A stretch of DNA of 63,234 nt from Hyphomicrobiales bacterium (GCA_021775555.1 JAJFHP010000060.1:1-63234), one strand, 5' to 3'. Shown: positions 10,070-20,457, counted from the first letter of the stretch. Numbers and translations: made by a program. Notes: generated by a model not told the origin, from the letters alone.

Positions 10070-11404
10070 ATGGCATCTGCTGCTGAACAACTGGTTTCCA
10101 ATTTGAATTTCTCCGCCTTTTCAAAGGCAGAGGAACTCAAGAAACGGATATGGTTCACCCTTGGCGCGCTACTGATTTACCGGCTTGGCACCTACATTCC
10201 GATTCCGGGCATCAATCCCCAGGCATTGGCTGACATTTTCCGTCAAAACCAGTCCGGCATTCTGGGAATGTTCAATATGTTTGCCGGTGGCGCAGTTGGA
10301 CGAATGGCTATCTTTGCGCTCAACATTATGCCCTATATCTCGGCGTCGATTATCATTCAGCTATTGACCACTGTTTCGCCCCATCTTGAACAGTTAAAGA
10401 AAGAGGGCGACCAGGGACGCAAGCAAATTAACCAGTATACGCGCTACGGCACTGTGGTGCTCGCAACGCTACAAGGTTATGGCATTGCCGTAGGCCTTGA
10501 AGGCGCTGGGAACGTGGTCACGGACCCTGGTTTGTTCTTCCGCCTAACGACGGTTATTACGCTTGTAGGCGGCACTGTGTTCCTGATGTGGCTCGGCGAG
10601 CAGATCACCGCACGCGGCGTTGGCAATGGAATTTCGCTGATTATCTTCGCCGGCATCGTGGCGGAACTTCCTTCAGCACTTGTTGGTACTATTGAACTGG
10701 GTCGGCAGGGTGCGCTGGCCACACCGCTCATTCTGGGGCTGTTTGTGATGGCTATTGGCGTCATCGCCTTCATCGTTTTCATGGAGCGCGCGCAACGGCG
10801 TCTCCTGGTGCAATATCCCAAGCGGCAAATGGGTAATCGGATGTTCCAGGGCGATTCATCGCATTTGCCACTGAAGCTCAACACAGCCGGTGTCATTCCA
10901 CCGATTTTTGCGTCTTCCCTGCTTCTGTTGCCGATTACGGTTGCCAATTTCTCATCAGGACAGGGCCCGGACTGGCTGACATCCGTGACAGCCCTGGTTG
11001 GCCATGGCCAACCGCTCTATATCGTCCTGTATGTGGCGATGATCGTCTTCTTCGCCTTCTTCTACACGGCGGTTGTGTTCAACCCGAAAGAAACGGCGGA
11101 CAATCTGAAGCAGTATGGCGGTTTCATCCCCGGCATCCGCCCGGGCGAACGCACGGCCGAATATATCGATTATGTGCTCACCCGGATTACGGTCATCGGC
11201 GCGGCCTATCTGGCCGTGGTATGCGTACTGCCGGAATTGCTGATTTCCTACGCCGCCGTTCCGTTCTATTTCGGCGGCACGTCCTTGCTCATCGTTGTCT
11301 CTGTGACCATGGATACGGTCGCGCAGGTGCAAAGCCACTTGCTGGCGCATCAATATGAAGGACTGATCAAGAAATCCAAGCTGCGCGGAGCACGGCGCAG
11401 ATGA
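10070..11404 (+). CDS. secY: Preprotein translocase channel subunit SecY
   Basis: 444 residues, ten predicted membrane spans, with the plug and lateral-gate regions recognisable (RLGTYIPIPGI early; MPYISASIIIQL; PKRQMGNRMFQG; FIPGIRPG). It forms the SecYEG channel in the inner membrane. It ends with TGA overlapping the ATG of adk, so the two are translationally coupled. rpmJ is absent after it, as usual for alphaproteobacteria. Confidence 0.98.
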   Translation: MASAAEQLVSNLNFSAFSKAEELKKRIWFTLGALLIYRLGTYIPIPGINPQALADIFRQNQSGILGMFNMFAGGAVGRMAIFALNIMPYISASIIIQLLTTVSPHLEQLKKEGDQGRKQINQYTRYGTVVLATLQGYGIAVGLEGAGNVVTDPGLFFRLTTVITLVGGTVFLMWLGEQITARGVGNGISLIIFAGIVAELPSALVGTIELGRQGALATPLILGLFVMAIGVIAFIVFMERAQRRLLVQYPKRQMGNRMFQGDSSHLPLKLNTAGVIPPIFASSLLLLPITVANFSSGQGPDWLTSVTALVGHGQPLYIVLYVAMIVFFAFFYTAVVFNPKETADNLKQYGGFIPGIRPGERTAEYIDYVLTRITVIGAAYLAVVCVLPELLISYAAVPFYFGGTSLLIVVSVTMDTVAQVQSHLLAHQYEGLIKKSKLRGARRR

Positions 11405-12051
11405 ACCTTATTCTCCTTGGACCGCCAGGTGCTGGTAAGGGCACCCAAGCACGTATGCTTGGGGAAGCTCGCAAACTCATCCAGCTGTCCACCGGAGATA
11501 TGCTACGCGCCGCAGTTGCTGCGGGTACGGAAATTGGAAAACTGGCCAAGGAGACCATGGAAGCAGGCAAGCTGGTATCAGACGACGTCGTTATCGGAAT
11601 TATATCCGAGCGGATCGACGAGCCTGATTGCCGCGACGGCTTTATACTCGACGGGTTCCCGAGAACAGTCGCCCAGGCTGAAGTGTTGGATGAGCTTTTG
11701 GTTCAGAAAAACAAAACGCTTGATGCGGTTATTGAGATTAAGGTGGATGATGAACGGCTGGTCAAACGTATCACCGGGCGTTACACATGCGCAAAATGTG
11801 GCGAAGGGTATCATGAAGAGTTTCGCCGCCCGGAAAAAGACGGCATTTGCGATAAATGCGCAGGAACCGAATTTTCCAGGCGCAAGGACGATAATGAGGA
11901 AACTGTGAGAAGCCGCCTGACGGCCTATCACACGCAAACGGTTCCGCTGATCGGATATTACGGGAACAGCGGTAGATTGAAATCAGTTGACGGAATGCTT
12001 GAAATTAATTCTGTCGCAAAGCAAATAGAGGTGGCACTGACGGAACTTTAA
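11401..12051 (+). CDS. adk: Adenylate kinase, zinc-LID type
   Basis: 216 residues. The P-loop GPPGAGKGTQ is at residues 7-16. A long LID domain carries four cysteines in two CxxC pairs (YTCAKCG and GICDKCAG), a probable zinc site found in Gram-positive and some alphaproteobacterial enzymes but not in E. coli. It converts AMP plus ATP to two ADP. Overlaps secY by 4 bases. Confidence 0.97.
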   Translation: MNLILLGPPGAGKGTQARMLGEARKLIQLSTGDMLRAAVAAGTEIGKLAKETMEAGKLVSDDVVIGIISERIDEPDCRDGFILDGFPRTVAQAEVLDELLVQKNKTLDAVIEIKVDDERLVKRITGRYTCAKCGEGYHEEFRRPEKDGICDKCAGTEFSRRKDDNEETVRSRLTAYHTQTVPLIGYYGNSGRLKSVDGMLEINSVAKQIEVALTEL

Positions 12052-12089
12052 ATGGCGGCGAAAGCAAGCATTATCAAACGTTTGGCGGG

Positions 12090-12119
12090 TTGACGAAATC
12101 ATCAGGAATCCGCTAGAAA
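12090..12119 (+). promoter_or_regulatory. Possible promoter before rpsM
   Basis: The 213-base adk-rpsM gap contains TTGACG at 12090-12095 and TAGAAA at 12114-12119, 18 bases apart, a reasonable sigma-70-type pair. It would serve the rpsM-rpsK-rpoA-rplQ group. The -10 is weak, so this is a tentative call. Confidence 0.35.
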
Positions 12120-12264
12120 TCATTTCTCTTGTACTGGAAAAATGAATCGGTCCCGGGAGCGCGGCAGCTACCGGAAACCGATAATTTTGCGTTTGCTGAT
12201 TTGTCATTCCATTTCAAGGACTTAAGAACCGTCACGCGCTGCGTTTCAACGGAGATATACGAGA

Positions 12265-12633
12265 GTGGCCCGAATTGCTGGTGTAAATATTCCGACGAAC
12301 AAGCGCGTGGAAATCGCGCTGACCTATATTCATGGCATTGGCCGCACCCTTGCAAAGCAGATTTGCGAGAATGCGTCCATTCCCTATGAGCGCCGGGTCA
12401 ATCAGCTTTCCGATCAGGAAGTCATCCAGGTTCGGGAGATGATCGACCGCGACTACATAGTCGAGGGTGATTTGAGACGTGAAACTTCGATGAACGTCAA
12501 GCGGCTGATGGATTTGGGCTGTTACAGGGGCTTGCGGCACCGTCGTGGACTTCCGGTGAGGGGGCAACGCACGCATACCAATGCCCGCACCAGAAAAGGT
12601 CCGGCCAAACCGGTCACGGGCAAAAAGAAATAG
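12265..12633 (+). CDS. rpsM: 30S ribosomal protein S13
   Basis: 122 residues starting at GTG ([20 protein letters not shown] is canonical) with GGAGAT upstream. The C-terminal basic segment [15 protein letters not shown] contacts P-site tRNA. First gene of the alpha-operon part. Confidence 0.97.
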   Translation: MARIAGVNIPTNKRVEIALTYIHGIGRTLAKQICENASIPYERRVNQLSDQEVIQVREMIDRDYIVEGDLRRETSMNVKRLMDLGCYRGLRHRRGLPVRGQRTHTNARTRKGPAKPVTGKKK

Positions 12634-12706
12634 AGTTCAAGCTGGTTCGGCCTGTTTTGAGTGTGTTGCTGGAGCAGGTGCGGATTGAGACGAGAGATTT
12701 TTAGAC

Positions 12707-13096
12707 ATGGCTAACGAAAAAACCCGCGTCAAACGCCGCGAGAAAAAGAACATCACTTCTGGCGTGGCGCATGTCAGCGCGACCTTTAACAACACCATGA
12801 TCACAATCACCGATGCACAGGGCAATACAATTTCCTGGTCGTCAGCTGGTGCGCAGGGGTTTAAGGGATCACGCAAATCCACACCTTTCGCGGCCCAGAT
12901 GGCAGCAGAGGATGCCGGTAAAAAGGCAATGGAACATGGCATGAAGAACCTCGAAGTAGAGGTTCGCGGTCCCGGGTCAGGCCGGGAATCAGCCCTAAGG
13001 GCATTGCAGGCTGCTGGCTTTGTTATCACGTCAATTCGTGACGTGACGCCAATTCCGCATAACGGCTGCCGTCCTCGTAAACGGCGCCGCGTCTAG
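12707..13096 (+). CDS. rpsK: 30S ribosomal protein S11
   Basis: 129 residues with [16 protein letters not shown] and the C-terminal [15 protein letters not shown] / [13 protein letters not shown] blocks. S11 lies on the 30S platform near the E-site mRNA. A 105-base gap, without a clear promoter, precedes rpoA. Confidence 0.97.
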   Translation: MANEKTRVKRREKKNITSGVAHVSATFNNTMITITDAQGNTISWSSAGAQGFKGSRKSTPFAAQMAAEDAGKKAMEHGMKNLEVEVRGPGSGRESALRALQAAGFVITSIRDVTPIPHNGCRPRKRRRV

Positions 13097-13201
13097 AGTG
13101 TTTTAATGCCGCGGCATGGGCTGCGGTTTATCATTGGTTACCCAGCATTCGTGTCGCTCCTTCCAGACTCGAAATGCCGGGAAGAATAGAAGGGTGCTTA
13201 G

Positions 13202-14218
13202 GTGCTTCAGAAAAATTGGCAAGATCTGATTAAGCCCACCAAGCTGAACATCACCGCGGGACGCGAGGCTGACCGTACAGCCGTCGTCGTTGCGGAGCCG
13301 CTTGAACGCGGTTTTGGTCTCACGCTTGGTAATGCGTTGCGACGCGTGCTGCTGTCTTCATTGCAGGGATCTGCAATTACATCGGTACATATCGATGGTG
13401 TGCTGCACGAATTTTCATCGATTCCCGGTGTGCGCGAAGATGTGACAAACATCGTTCTCAACATCAAGGAAATCGCCTTGCGTCAGCATTCGGAGGGCGT
13501 CAAGCGTCTGGTGCTGAAAAAAGAGGGCCCTGCAGTGGCAACCGCCGCTGATATTGAGGGGACTTCTGATGTAGATATCCTCAATCCCGATCATGTGCTG
13601 TGCACGCTTGATGAGGGTGCCTCGATCCGAATGGAATTCACCACTGACACGGGCAAGGGCTATGTGCCTGCCGATCGAAACCGGCCCGACGATGCACCCA
13701 TTGGCCTGGTGCCCGTCGACAGTCTGTTCAGCCCGGTGACAAAGGTTTCCTACCGCGTTGAGAACACCCGCGAAGGGCAGATCCTCGACTATGACAAGCT
13801 CATCATGGAAGTTGAGACCGATGGCTCGATTAATCCCGATGATGCCGTCGCTTTGTCCGCGCGTATACTTCAGGACCAACTCGCGATCTTCGTCAACTTC
13901 GAAGAACCGAAAAAAGAGACGGTGGAAGAGCGCCAGCCCGAGCTCGAATTCAGTGCGGCGCTTCTCAAGAAGGTGGATGAGCTGGAATTGTCGGTTCGTT
14001 CTGCCAACTGCTTGAAAAACGACAATATCGTATATATCGGTGATTTGATTCAGAAGACGGAAGCCGAAATGCTCCGCACCCCGAATTTCGGGCGCAAGTC
14101 GCTGAATGAAATCAAGGAAGTACTCGCTGGAATGGGCCTTCATCTCGGTATGGAAGTGCCTAATTGGCCGCCGGAAAATATCGAGGAACTGGCCAAGCGT
14201 TTTGAGGACCATTACTAG
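13202..14218 (+). CDS. rpoA: RNA polymerase alpha subunit
   Basis: 338 residues from a GTG start ([14 protein letters not shown]). The N-terminal dimerisation domain includes [18 protein letters not shown] at about residues 37-54. The C-terminal domain (from about residue 250) includes [17 protein letters not shown] and the helix-hairpin-helix [14 protein letters not shown] that contacts UP elements and activators. Confidence 0.98.
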   Translation: MLQKNWQDLIKPTKLNITAGREADRTAVVVAEPLERGFGLTLGNALRRVLLSSLQGSAITSVHIDGVLHEFSSIPGVREDVTNIVLNIKEIALRQHSEGVKRLVLKKEGPAVATAADIEGTSDVDILNPDHVLCTLDEGASIRMEFTTDTGKGYVPADRNRPDDAPIGLVPVDSLFSPVTKVSYRVENTREGQILDYDKLIMEVETDGSINPDDAVALSARILQDQLAIFVNFEEPKKETVEERQPELEFSAALLKKVDELELSVRSANCLKNDNIVYIGDLIQKTEAEMLRTPNFGRKSLNEIKEVLAGMGLHLGMEVPNWPPENIEELAKRFEDHY

Positions 14219-14265
14219 ACCGCAGCGACGCCTGAATTAGCGTCCCCGCGCAGGAGAAAGTAGCC

Positions 14266-14703
14266 ATGCGTCATCGTCGAGCTGGCCGTAAACTGAACAG
14301 GACCGCGAGTCATCGCCGGGCCCTGTTTGCTAACATGGCCGCAGCCTTGATCAAGCACGAACAGGTTGTCACGACATTGCCGAAAGCCAAGGAGCTTCGC
14401 CGTGTCGTGGACCGGCTTGTTACACTCGCCAAGCGCGGCAATCTGAACTCGCGCCGTCTGGCCGTTGCACGGGTGCGCGATGAGCTTATGGTCAAGAAGC
14501 TGTTTGATATTCTTGGCCCCCGCTACAAGGAACGTTCAGGTGGTTACACCCGCGTTCTCAAGGCCGGTTACCGCTATGGTGATTCAGCACCGATGGCGGT
14601 TATCGAGCTTGTCGATCGGGACCTCGAGGCACGCGGACAGGATTCAGGACCGACTCAGGACAGGGATGAAGACGACGATACCGGCGATCAAGCCGCGGCT
14701 TGA
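14266..14703 (+). CDS. rplQ: 50S ribosomal protein L17
   Basis: 145 residues, [24 protein letters not shown] being the standard N-terminus (seen in part). The last 25 residues are acidic ([15 protein letters not shown]), a common extension in this class. Last gene of the ribosomal cluster, followed by a strong terminator. Confidence 0.97.
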   Translation: MRHRRAGRKLNRTASHRRALFANMAAALIKHEQVVTTLPKAKELRRVVDRLVTLAKRGNLNSRRLAVARVRDELMVKKLFDILGPRYKERSGGYTRVLKAGYRYGDSAPMAVIELVDRDLEARGQDSGPTQDRDEDDDTGDQAAA

Positions 14704-14728
14704 CGGGTTTTGTTCATCGGTGTTTTTG

Positions 14729-14754
14729 GGGCGGCGTTTGTGCCGCCCTTTTTT
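14729..14754 (+). terminator. Intrinsic terminator of the ribosomal operon
   Basis: A perfect 7-bp stem GGGCGGC / GCCGCCC with a GTTTGT loop runs directly into six T residues. It sits 26 bases after the rplQ stop and separates the operon from the protease gene. Confidence 0.9.
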
Positions 14755-14850
14755 GTCCGCGAATCCTGTATCCCGATAGTGGTTTTTGAACGATATTTCT
14801 GTCGCTATGAAAGGCTGCTCAAAACCGGTAAATTTGACGAGTTCCAGGAG

Positions 14851-16296
14851 ATGAGGATCAAGAGTTTGAAACTTCCGTGGATCAGATATTTTTCGGTCAT
14901 ACTGGCGATAGCAGTTCTTGCAGCGTCAGGCTTGACCAACTCATTGAACGCGCAGCAGCGCCGCATTCCGTCAAGTAGCACCGAAGTCCGTCTTTCCTTT
15001 GCGCCGGTAGTAAAACGGGCGGCTCCGGCGGTTGTAAATGTCTATGTACGCAGGGAGGTCAGCAGGCGCTCCTCACCATTCATGAATGATCCCATCTTTG
15101 GACGGCTATTCGGGCGAGGTTTCGGTCCCCCTCGTAAAAGAGTGGAGAATTCCCTTGGATCTGGTGTCATAGTTAGTCCCGATGGGGTCATCGTCACCAA
15201 TCACCATGTGATCAAGGCGCGTGGTCAGTCCGAGATCAAGGTCGCATTGTCCGACAAGCGGGAATTTCCAGCCAGTGTGATCCTTAAAGATGAGCGCACT
15301 GATCTGGCCGTGCTCAGGCTCGACGCGCCTGGCGTGACATTTCCATTTCTGAAGTTTGAAGATTCCGAAGGCCTGCAAGTTGGCGATATCGTACTGGCCA
15401 TAGGTAATCCGTTTGGTGTCGGTCAAACGGTAACGAGTGGTATTGTTTCCGCTCTTGCTCGTACACGAGTTGGTATTTCGGATTACCAGTTTTTCATCCA
15501 GACCGATGCGGCTATCAACCCGGGAAATTCCGGCGGGGCACTTGTTGACGTGGAAGGCAGGCTCGTTGGCGTCAATACAGCTATTTTCTCCAAGACTGGC
15601 GGGTCGCATGGTATCGGGTTCGCCATACCCTCAAATATGGTGAGCCAGGTCGTAAAATCGGCCTTGCAGGGCAACGAGATCAAGCGGCCCTGGTTTGGCG
15701 CAACGTTACAGAGAGTAACACCTGATATTTCTGAATCTCTCGGTCTCGACCGGCCCGCAGGTGCTCTGATAAAGCAGGTGAGAAAAAATAGCCCCGCCTC
15801 TCAAGCAAAATTGCGTCCAGGCGATGTCATCGTCGGCGTAAACGGAAAACAGGTTTCCGATCCCACGGCATTTCGCTACCGTTTTTCAACCAAGCCACTT
15901 GGCGGATCAGTTCCCCTTGGCATTGTGCGTGATGGAAGCGCCATAACCCTCTCCGTGCCGCTGCGCGAAGCGCCAGAAATTCCATCGCGTAATGAAACTA
16001 AACTTGATGGTCAAAATCCTTTCGCCGGTGCGAATGTGGCCAACCTGTCTCCAAAGCTCGCGGAGGAGCTTTCAATCGATGAAGAGGCTTACGGCGTTAT
16101 CGTTCTCAACATTCACCGCCAATCACCTGCTGGTAGAACGCGGTTCCTTCGACCGGGGGATATCGTCGTTGCCGTAAACGGCGAGAGGGTGGAGACGGTC
16201 CGGCATCTTTCAAAACTTCTGAACCTGCGCACGCACCGATGGAGAGTCAGTCTCAGGCGCAAGGGGCGTATTCTTAATGTCGAAATTGGCGGCTGA
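14851..16296 (+). CDS. Periplasmic Do/DegP-type serine protease
   Basis: 481 residues: signal/anchor segment at about residues 8-30 (SVILAIAVLAASGL), a trypsin-like domain and two PDZ domains. Catalytic triad: His119 in TNHHVI, Asp151 in RTDLAVL, Ser227 in GNSGGAL. It should degrade or refold damaged envelope proteins. The frame is open back to 14710, but that stretch runs through the terminator and lacks a signal peptide. ATG 14851 has a poor binding site; a TTG at 14866 with GAGGA before it is an alternative. HtrA-family assignment is firm; the exact member (DegP, DegQ or DegS-like) is not. Confidence 0.93.
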   Translation: MRIKSLKLPWIRYFSVILAIAVLAASGLTNSLNAQQRRIPSSSTEVRLSFAPVVKRAAPAVVNVYVRREVSRRSSPFMNDPIFGRLFGRGFGPPRKRVENSLGSGVIVSPDGVIVTNHHVIKARGQSEIKVALSDKREFPASVILKDERTDLAVLRLDAPGVTFPFLKFEDSEGLQVGDIVLAIGNPFGVGQTVTSGIVSALARTRVGISDYQFFIQTDAAINPGNSGGALVDVEGRLVGVNTAIFSKTGGSHGIGFAIPSNMVSQVVKSALQGNEIKRPWFGATLQRVTPDISESLGLDRPAGALIKQVRKNSPASQAKLRPGDVIVGVNGKQVSDPTAFRYRFSTKPLGGSVPLGIVRDGSAITLSVPLREAPEIPSRNETKLDGQNPFAGANVANLSPKLAEELSIDEEAYGVIVLNIHRQSPAGRTRFLRPGDIVVAVNGERVETVRHLSKLLNLRTHRWRVSLRRKGRILNVEIGG

Positions 16297-16299
16297 TAA

Positions 16300-17631
16300 A
16301 TGGCGCACTCAGAAACAGCTTCACTTTTCGAGGCAGGCGGATTAGCCGATAGCGCACCGCGCCCGCTGGCGGATAGGCTGCGGCCAAACCGTCTTGGGGA
16401 TGTTGTGGGGCAACCGCATTTGCTCGGAGTTCAGGGCATACTCACACGGATGGTCGAGGCGGGCCGTCTCTCATCGGTCATGTTCTGGGGACCGCCAGGA
16501 TCTGGTAAAACCACTATTGCTAGGTTGCTCGCAGAACATACAGACCATCATTTCGAGCAACTGTCGGCGATCCAGTCAGGTGTGCAGGATCTGAGAAAAC
16601 TGTTCGAGGCTGCGCGAACCCGCAGGCAGGATGGTATTGGAACAGTGCTGTTCGTAGACGAGGTGCATCGTTTTAACAGATCTCAACAGGATTCATTTCT
16701 GCCCGTCATGGAGGACGGGACGATCGTGCTCATAGGTGCTACGACCGAAAACCCGTCTTTCGAACTGAACTCCGCTCTCTTGTCACGCTCCAGCGTGCTC
16801 ACGCTGAATCGTCTCGACAATGAGGCGCTTGAGATGTTGCTTGGCCGCGCCGAAACTGAGGAGAAGAGAAAGCTTCCGCTTGAACCAGATGTTCGCGACG
16901 CGTTGAAAACCATGGCAGATGGTGATGGGCGCGCTTTACTGAATCTGGTGGAAGAGGTTTTAATTGCCACCAGGGCTGAGTGCGCTCCATTGACCCTGGC
17001 CGAAATGACAGAGCTGGTGCAGCGTCGTGCACCTCTCTACGACAAGGGGCAGGATGGGCACTACAATCTGATAAGCGCCCTGCACAAATCAGTGCGTGGT
17101 TCTGATCCCGATGCAGCACTTTACTGGCTGGCACGGATGTTTGCCGGCGGTGAAGACCCGCTCTATATCGGGCGACGACTGGTGCGCATGGCGGTTGAAG
17201 ACATTGGCATGGCAGATCCGCAGGCCCTGGTGCAGACCAATGCGGCAAAGGACGCTTATCATTTCCTTGGGAGCCCCGAAGGCGAACTTGCTCTGGCGCA
17301 GGCGACTGTTTATCTGGCCATGGCACCCAAGTCCAATGCCGCTTATGCCGCCTTCAAGTCAGCAGGACGGGCCGCACGCGATGGCGGTTCCCTTCCGCCA
17401 CCCAAGCACATCCTGAATGCGCCCACGCAGATTATGAAAGATGAAGGATATGGCACGGGATACGAATATGACCACAATGCGCAAGGGGGTGTTTCCGGGC
17501 AGAATTATTTCCCGGAGGGTGTAGCCCCGGAAGACTATTATCAACCCACGGATCGCGGCCTGGAGCTTGAAATAGGCAAGCGTCTCGCAGAATGGCGCAA
17601 GTTGCGCAGCGCCAGAGAACGGCAATCATGA
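16300..17631 (+). CDS. rarA: Replication-associated recombination AAA ATPase RarA
   Basis: 443 residues. Walker A GPPGSGKTT near residue 63, Walker B FVDEVHRFN near 125, a sensor GATTENPSF, and the MgsA/RarA C-terminal tetramerisation part (SVRGSDPDAALYWLARM, then HILNAPTQIMK). RarA/MgsA acts at stalled replication forks in the cytoplasm. It starts 3 bases after the protease and overlaps crcB by 4 bases. Confidence 0.95.
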   Translation: MAHSETASLFEAGGLADSAPRPLADRLRPNRLGDVVGQPHLLGVQGILTRMVEAGRLSSVMFWGPPGSGKTTIARLLAEHTDHHFEQLSAIQSGVQDLRKLFEAARTRRQDGIGTVLFVDEVHRFNRSQQDSFLPVMEDGTIVLIGATTENPSFELNSALLSRSSVLTLNRLDNEALEMLLGRAETEEKRKLPLEPDVRDALKTMADGDGRALLNLVEEVLIATRAECAPLTLAEMTELVQRRAPLYDKGQDGHYNLISALHKSVRGSDPDAALYWLARMFAGGEDPLYIGRRLVRMAVEDIGMADPQALVQTNAAKDAYHFLGSPEGELALAQATVYLAMAPKSNAAYAAFKSAGRAARDGGSLPPPKHILNAPTQIMKDEGYGTGYEYDHNAQGGVSGQNYFPEGVAPEDYYQPTDRGLELEIGKRLAEWRKLRSARERQS

Positions 17632-18008
17632 AGATGGTGCTCATGGCCGCCATGGGCGGTGCCGTTGGCGCTGGCGCGCGCTATCTCGTTGGCGTTGGTG
17701 CACTACGGTTTATTGGACCCGGATTTCCATGGGGGACATTGATCGTCAATGTGGCCGGGTCGCTCATCATGGGGTTGCTGATCGCATCCTTCGCCCTGCG
17801 TTATTCCGTCTCCAACGAAGTGCGTACGTTCCTCGCAACCGGCATTCTTGGCGGCTTCACCACATTTTCCGCCTTCTCTCTTGATTTTGCGGTGCTGATG
17901 GAGCGCAAGGCTCAAGGGTTGGCTCTGGTGTATCTGGGGGCGTCTGTCGGCCTGTCCATCCTTGCCCTGTTTGCCGGTCTGTATCTCGCCAGGACACTCT
18001 TTCAATGA
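17628..18008 (+). CDS. crcB: Fluoride channel CrcB/Fluc
   Basis: 126 residues, four membrane spans, with the Fluc motifs GGAVGAGARYL, GTLIVNVAGSLIMG and GGFTTFSAFS. It exports fluoride passively across the inner membrane. The frame extends to 17592, but ATG 17628 overlaps the rarA stop (ATGA) and gives the family N-terminus. Its stop overlaps the next start the same way. No fluoride riboswitch is seen; the gene is embedded in an operon. Confidence 0.94.
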   Translation: MKMVLMAAMGGAVGAGARYLVGVGALRFIGPGFPWGTLIVNVAGSLIMGLLIASFALRYSVSNEVRTFLATGILGGFTTFSAFSLDFAVLMERKAQGLALVYLGASVGLSILALFAGLYLARTLFQ

Positions 18009-19000
18009 GCGATGTTGAGCTGGTGGAAGTGGTCTCAACGGAAACCGGAATGCGGCTCGACCGCTGGTTCAAGGCGCACTATCCAGCCCTGAGACACGGA
18101 GCCCTGCAAAAACTGTTGCGCACGGGCCAGGTCCGCTTGGATGGCGGTCGCGCCAAAGCTAATGTTCGACTGGAAGCTGGACAGAAAGTGCGGGTGCCGC
18201 CCATGCACATAACCGGTAACACACGAAGCCCCGCTGCTACACGCTCACCCCTTTCAGAAGAGGATGCGCGTTTCATTCAGGGTCTTGTTATTTACAAGGA
18301 CCGCCACGTCCTGGCGATCAACAAGCCGGCCGGTCTTGCCGTCCAGGGAGGGACAAAGACAAGCCGGCATGTGGATGGCCTGCTCGATGGATTGCAATTT
18401 GACGCTGAAGAGCGGCCGCGCCTTGTGCATCGGCTGGATAAAGACACCAGCGGCGTACTTCTGCTGGCGCGGGATCGGGCAACCGCATCAACCCTTGGAA
18501 ATGAGCTGAAAACACACGAAGCCCGTAAAACCTACTGGGCGCTTGTGAATGGTGTGCCATCTCCGCAGCGCGGCGAGATAGTTTTGCCACTGTTAAAAAA
18601 GGGTGGGGCACAGTCCGAACGGGTACAGGTGGTGGATGAAGATGAGATCGGCGCAAAATATGCGCTAACCCGTTACGCGGTGATTGAGCCTGCTGGGAGT
18701 AAACTCTGCTGGGCAGCCTTGTGGCCGCTGACCGGGCGCACCCACCAGCTGCGCGTTCATATGGCAGCAATTGGCCACCCGGTTGTAGGCGATGGGAAAT
18801 ATGGGGGAGCGGAGGCGCATCCAGGTGGAGAAATAGAGGCGAAGCTCTATCTGCACTCACGCAAAATAGAGATTTCGAATCCATCAGGCAGGGGTCGGTT
18901 GAAAATTATGGCTGATCTGCCCGGCCATATGCGCAAAACATGGGGCCTGTTCGGGTTTGACCCCGGTTTGGAAGACGAGCTTAGCGAGGAAGAATTTTAG
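18005..19000 (+). CDS. rluC: RluA-family 23S rRNA pseudouridine synthase
   Basis: 331 residues. An S4 RNA-binding domain (residues about 12-75, GALQKLLRTGQVRLDGG) precedes the catalytic domain with the active-site motif HRLDKDTSG, whose Asp is catalytic. It isomerises uridines in 23S rRNA. RluC is the best guess because of the S4 domain and neighbourhood; RluD is possible. Coupled to crcB by ATGA overlap. Confidence 0.9.
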   Translation: MSDVELVEVVSTETGMRLDRWFKAHYPALRHGALQKLLRTGQVRLDGGRAKANVRLEAGQKVRVPPMHITGNTRSPAATRSPLSEEDARFIQGLVIYKDRHVLAINKPAGLAVQGGTKTSRHVDGLLDGLQFDAEERPRLVHRLDKDTSGVLLLARDRATASTLGNELKTHEARKTYWALVNGVPSPQRGEIVLPLLKKGGAQSERVQVVDEDEIGAKYALTRYAVIEPAGSKLCWAALWPLTGRTHQLRVHMAAIGHPVVGDGKYGGAEAHPGGEIEAKLYLHSRKIEISNPSGRGRLKIMADLPGHMRKTWGLFGFDPGLEDELSEEEF

Positions 19001-19003
19001 GAC

Positions 19004-19690
19004 ATGGCCCGGAAGCTCGTAATTTTTGATTGCGACGGCACCCTTGTGGACAGCCAGCATCTGATCGTGGCAGCCATGGAGCAGGCCTTTGAGGCGGTTA
19101 AACGCCCGCCGCCGGCAAGAGAGGCAATTCTTGGTATTGTCGGGTTGTCTCTGCCCGAAGCCATTGGGCGGTTAACGGATGGAGAAGGCGAGGAAACCGT
19201 TTTGAAGATCAGAGACGGTTACCGGGACGCCTTTGGTGCAATGCGCCAGGATCCGAAACATAATGAGCCCATGTATGAGGGCGCGCGCGATGCGGTCCTT
19301 CAATTGGCGCAGGACAAAACAATTGAACTTGGTATTGCGACGGGCAAATCTCGCCGTGGTGTCGATAACTTGCTTGAACGGTTTGATCTCACCCACTGTT
19401 TCACAACCATCCAGACAGCCGACGATGCGCCGTCCAAACCCCATCCCGGCATGATCGCGCAGGCCCTTGCCGAGACTGGCTCACAGGCCGCGCACGCCGT
19501 GATGATTGGAGACACCACGTTCGATATGGAAATGGCCCGCAATGCCGGGGTCAATGCTATTGGTGTGTCGTGGGGGTATCACCCGGTGCATCTTCTGACC
19601 GAGCATGATGTCCATGGTATCGCCGAGAATTATGCGCAGTTGCTGACCATGCTGGACGGCATGTTCGCAGCCAAAAGCGCGGCCGAGTGA
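19004..19690 (+). CDS. HAD-family phosphatase, phosphoglycolate phosphatase-like
   Basis: 228 residues. HAD motif I FDCDGTLVDS at residues 8-17, motif II around ATGKSRRG and motif III/IV IGDTTFDMEMARNAG near residue 165. A cap domain lies between motifs I and II. A cytoplasmic phosphatase whose substrate cannot be read from sequence. Three-base gap after the pseudouridine synthase gene. Confidence 0.9.
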   Translation: MARKLVIFDCDGTLVDSQHLIVAAMEQAFEAVKRPPPAREAILGIVGLSLPEAIGRLTDGEGEETVLKIRDGYRDAFGAMRQDPKHNEPMYEGARDAVLQLAQDKTIELGIATGKSRRGVDNLLERFDLTHCFTTIQTADDAPSKPHPGMIAQALAETGSQAAHAVMIGDTTFDMEMARNAGVNAIGVSWGYHPVHLLTEHDVHGIAENYAQLLTMLDGMFAAKSAAE

Positions 19691-19697
19691 CGGTTCC

Positions 19698-20411
19698 GTG
19701 TCTGAAAGCCCGCTTCCCAAACGTTTTTACAAAACGGTCACTCTCGAGGAGGGGCCGGGCGGGGTCTCAATCCTGCTTGATGGACGGGTTGTGCGCACGC
19801 CCGCGCGTGCTGAGCTTTGCGTCCCTGGCAAGGCGCTGGCTGAGGCAATCCTAGGCGAATGGGACGCCCAAAAGGAGACTATTGATCCGGCTGCAATGCC
19901 GATCACCAAACGCGCCAATACGGCGCTTGATCGCGTTCGGGGTCGCGAAGTTGAAGTGGTGCGGGAACTTGTCGAATATGGCGAAGCTGATCTGCTGTGC
20001 TACCGGGCTGAAAGCCCGGAGGATCTCGTCCAGTTGCAATGCACCCATTGGGATCCTGTTCTGGCGTGGATGAAATCAAACATCGGCGCAGATTTTAAAA
20101 CACAGAAAGGAGTTTCCCATATTGCACAACCGGAGCAATCCCTGGCGCTAGTCAGTGGTGCATTCGCTGCATTTGATGCTTTTGAACTCACGCCTCTACA
20201 CACCATGACAACGCTGACAGGCTCGGCATTACTGGCATTGGCGCTTGCAAGGGGCCATTTGGATGCTGATCAGGTCTGGGACGCGGCCCATGTGGATGAA
20301 GACTGGCAAATCACGAAATGGGGCGAGGATGCGGAAGCGAAGGCGCGTCGTGCAATACGCCGCTCCGAGTTGGACATGGACACTGCATTCCTGGCGTTAG
20401 TGCGGTCATAG
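19698..20411 (+). CDS. ATP12-family F1-ATPase assembly chaperone
   Basis: 237 residues. The ATP12 pattern is clear: PKRFYKTVTLEE near the start, GRVVRTPARAEL, EWDAQKETIDPAAMP and the C-terminal WGEDAEAKARR. In mitochondria and alphaproteobacteria ATP12 binds the alpha subunit of F1 during assembly. It starts at GTG 19698, only 7 bases after the HAD gene, with a weak binding site. Confidence 0.93.
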   Translation: MSESPLPKRFYKTVTLEEGPGGVSILLDGRVVRTPARAELCVPGKALAEAILGEWDAQKETIDPAAMPITKRANTALDRVRGREVEVVRELVEYGEADLLCYRAESPEDLVQLQCTHWDPVLAWMKSNIGADFKTQKGVSHIAQPEQSLALVSGAFAAFDAFELTPLHTMTTLTGSALLALALARGHLDADQVWDAAHVDEDWQITKWGEDAEAKARRAIRRSELDMDTAFLALVRS

Positions 20412-20457
20412 CTGCGTCACTTCGCTTCAGCGATGCCTCGTGCTATTCACGTTTATG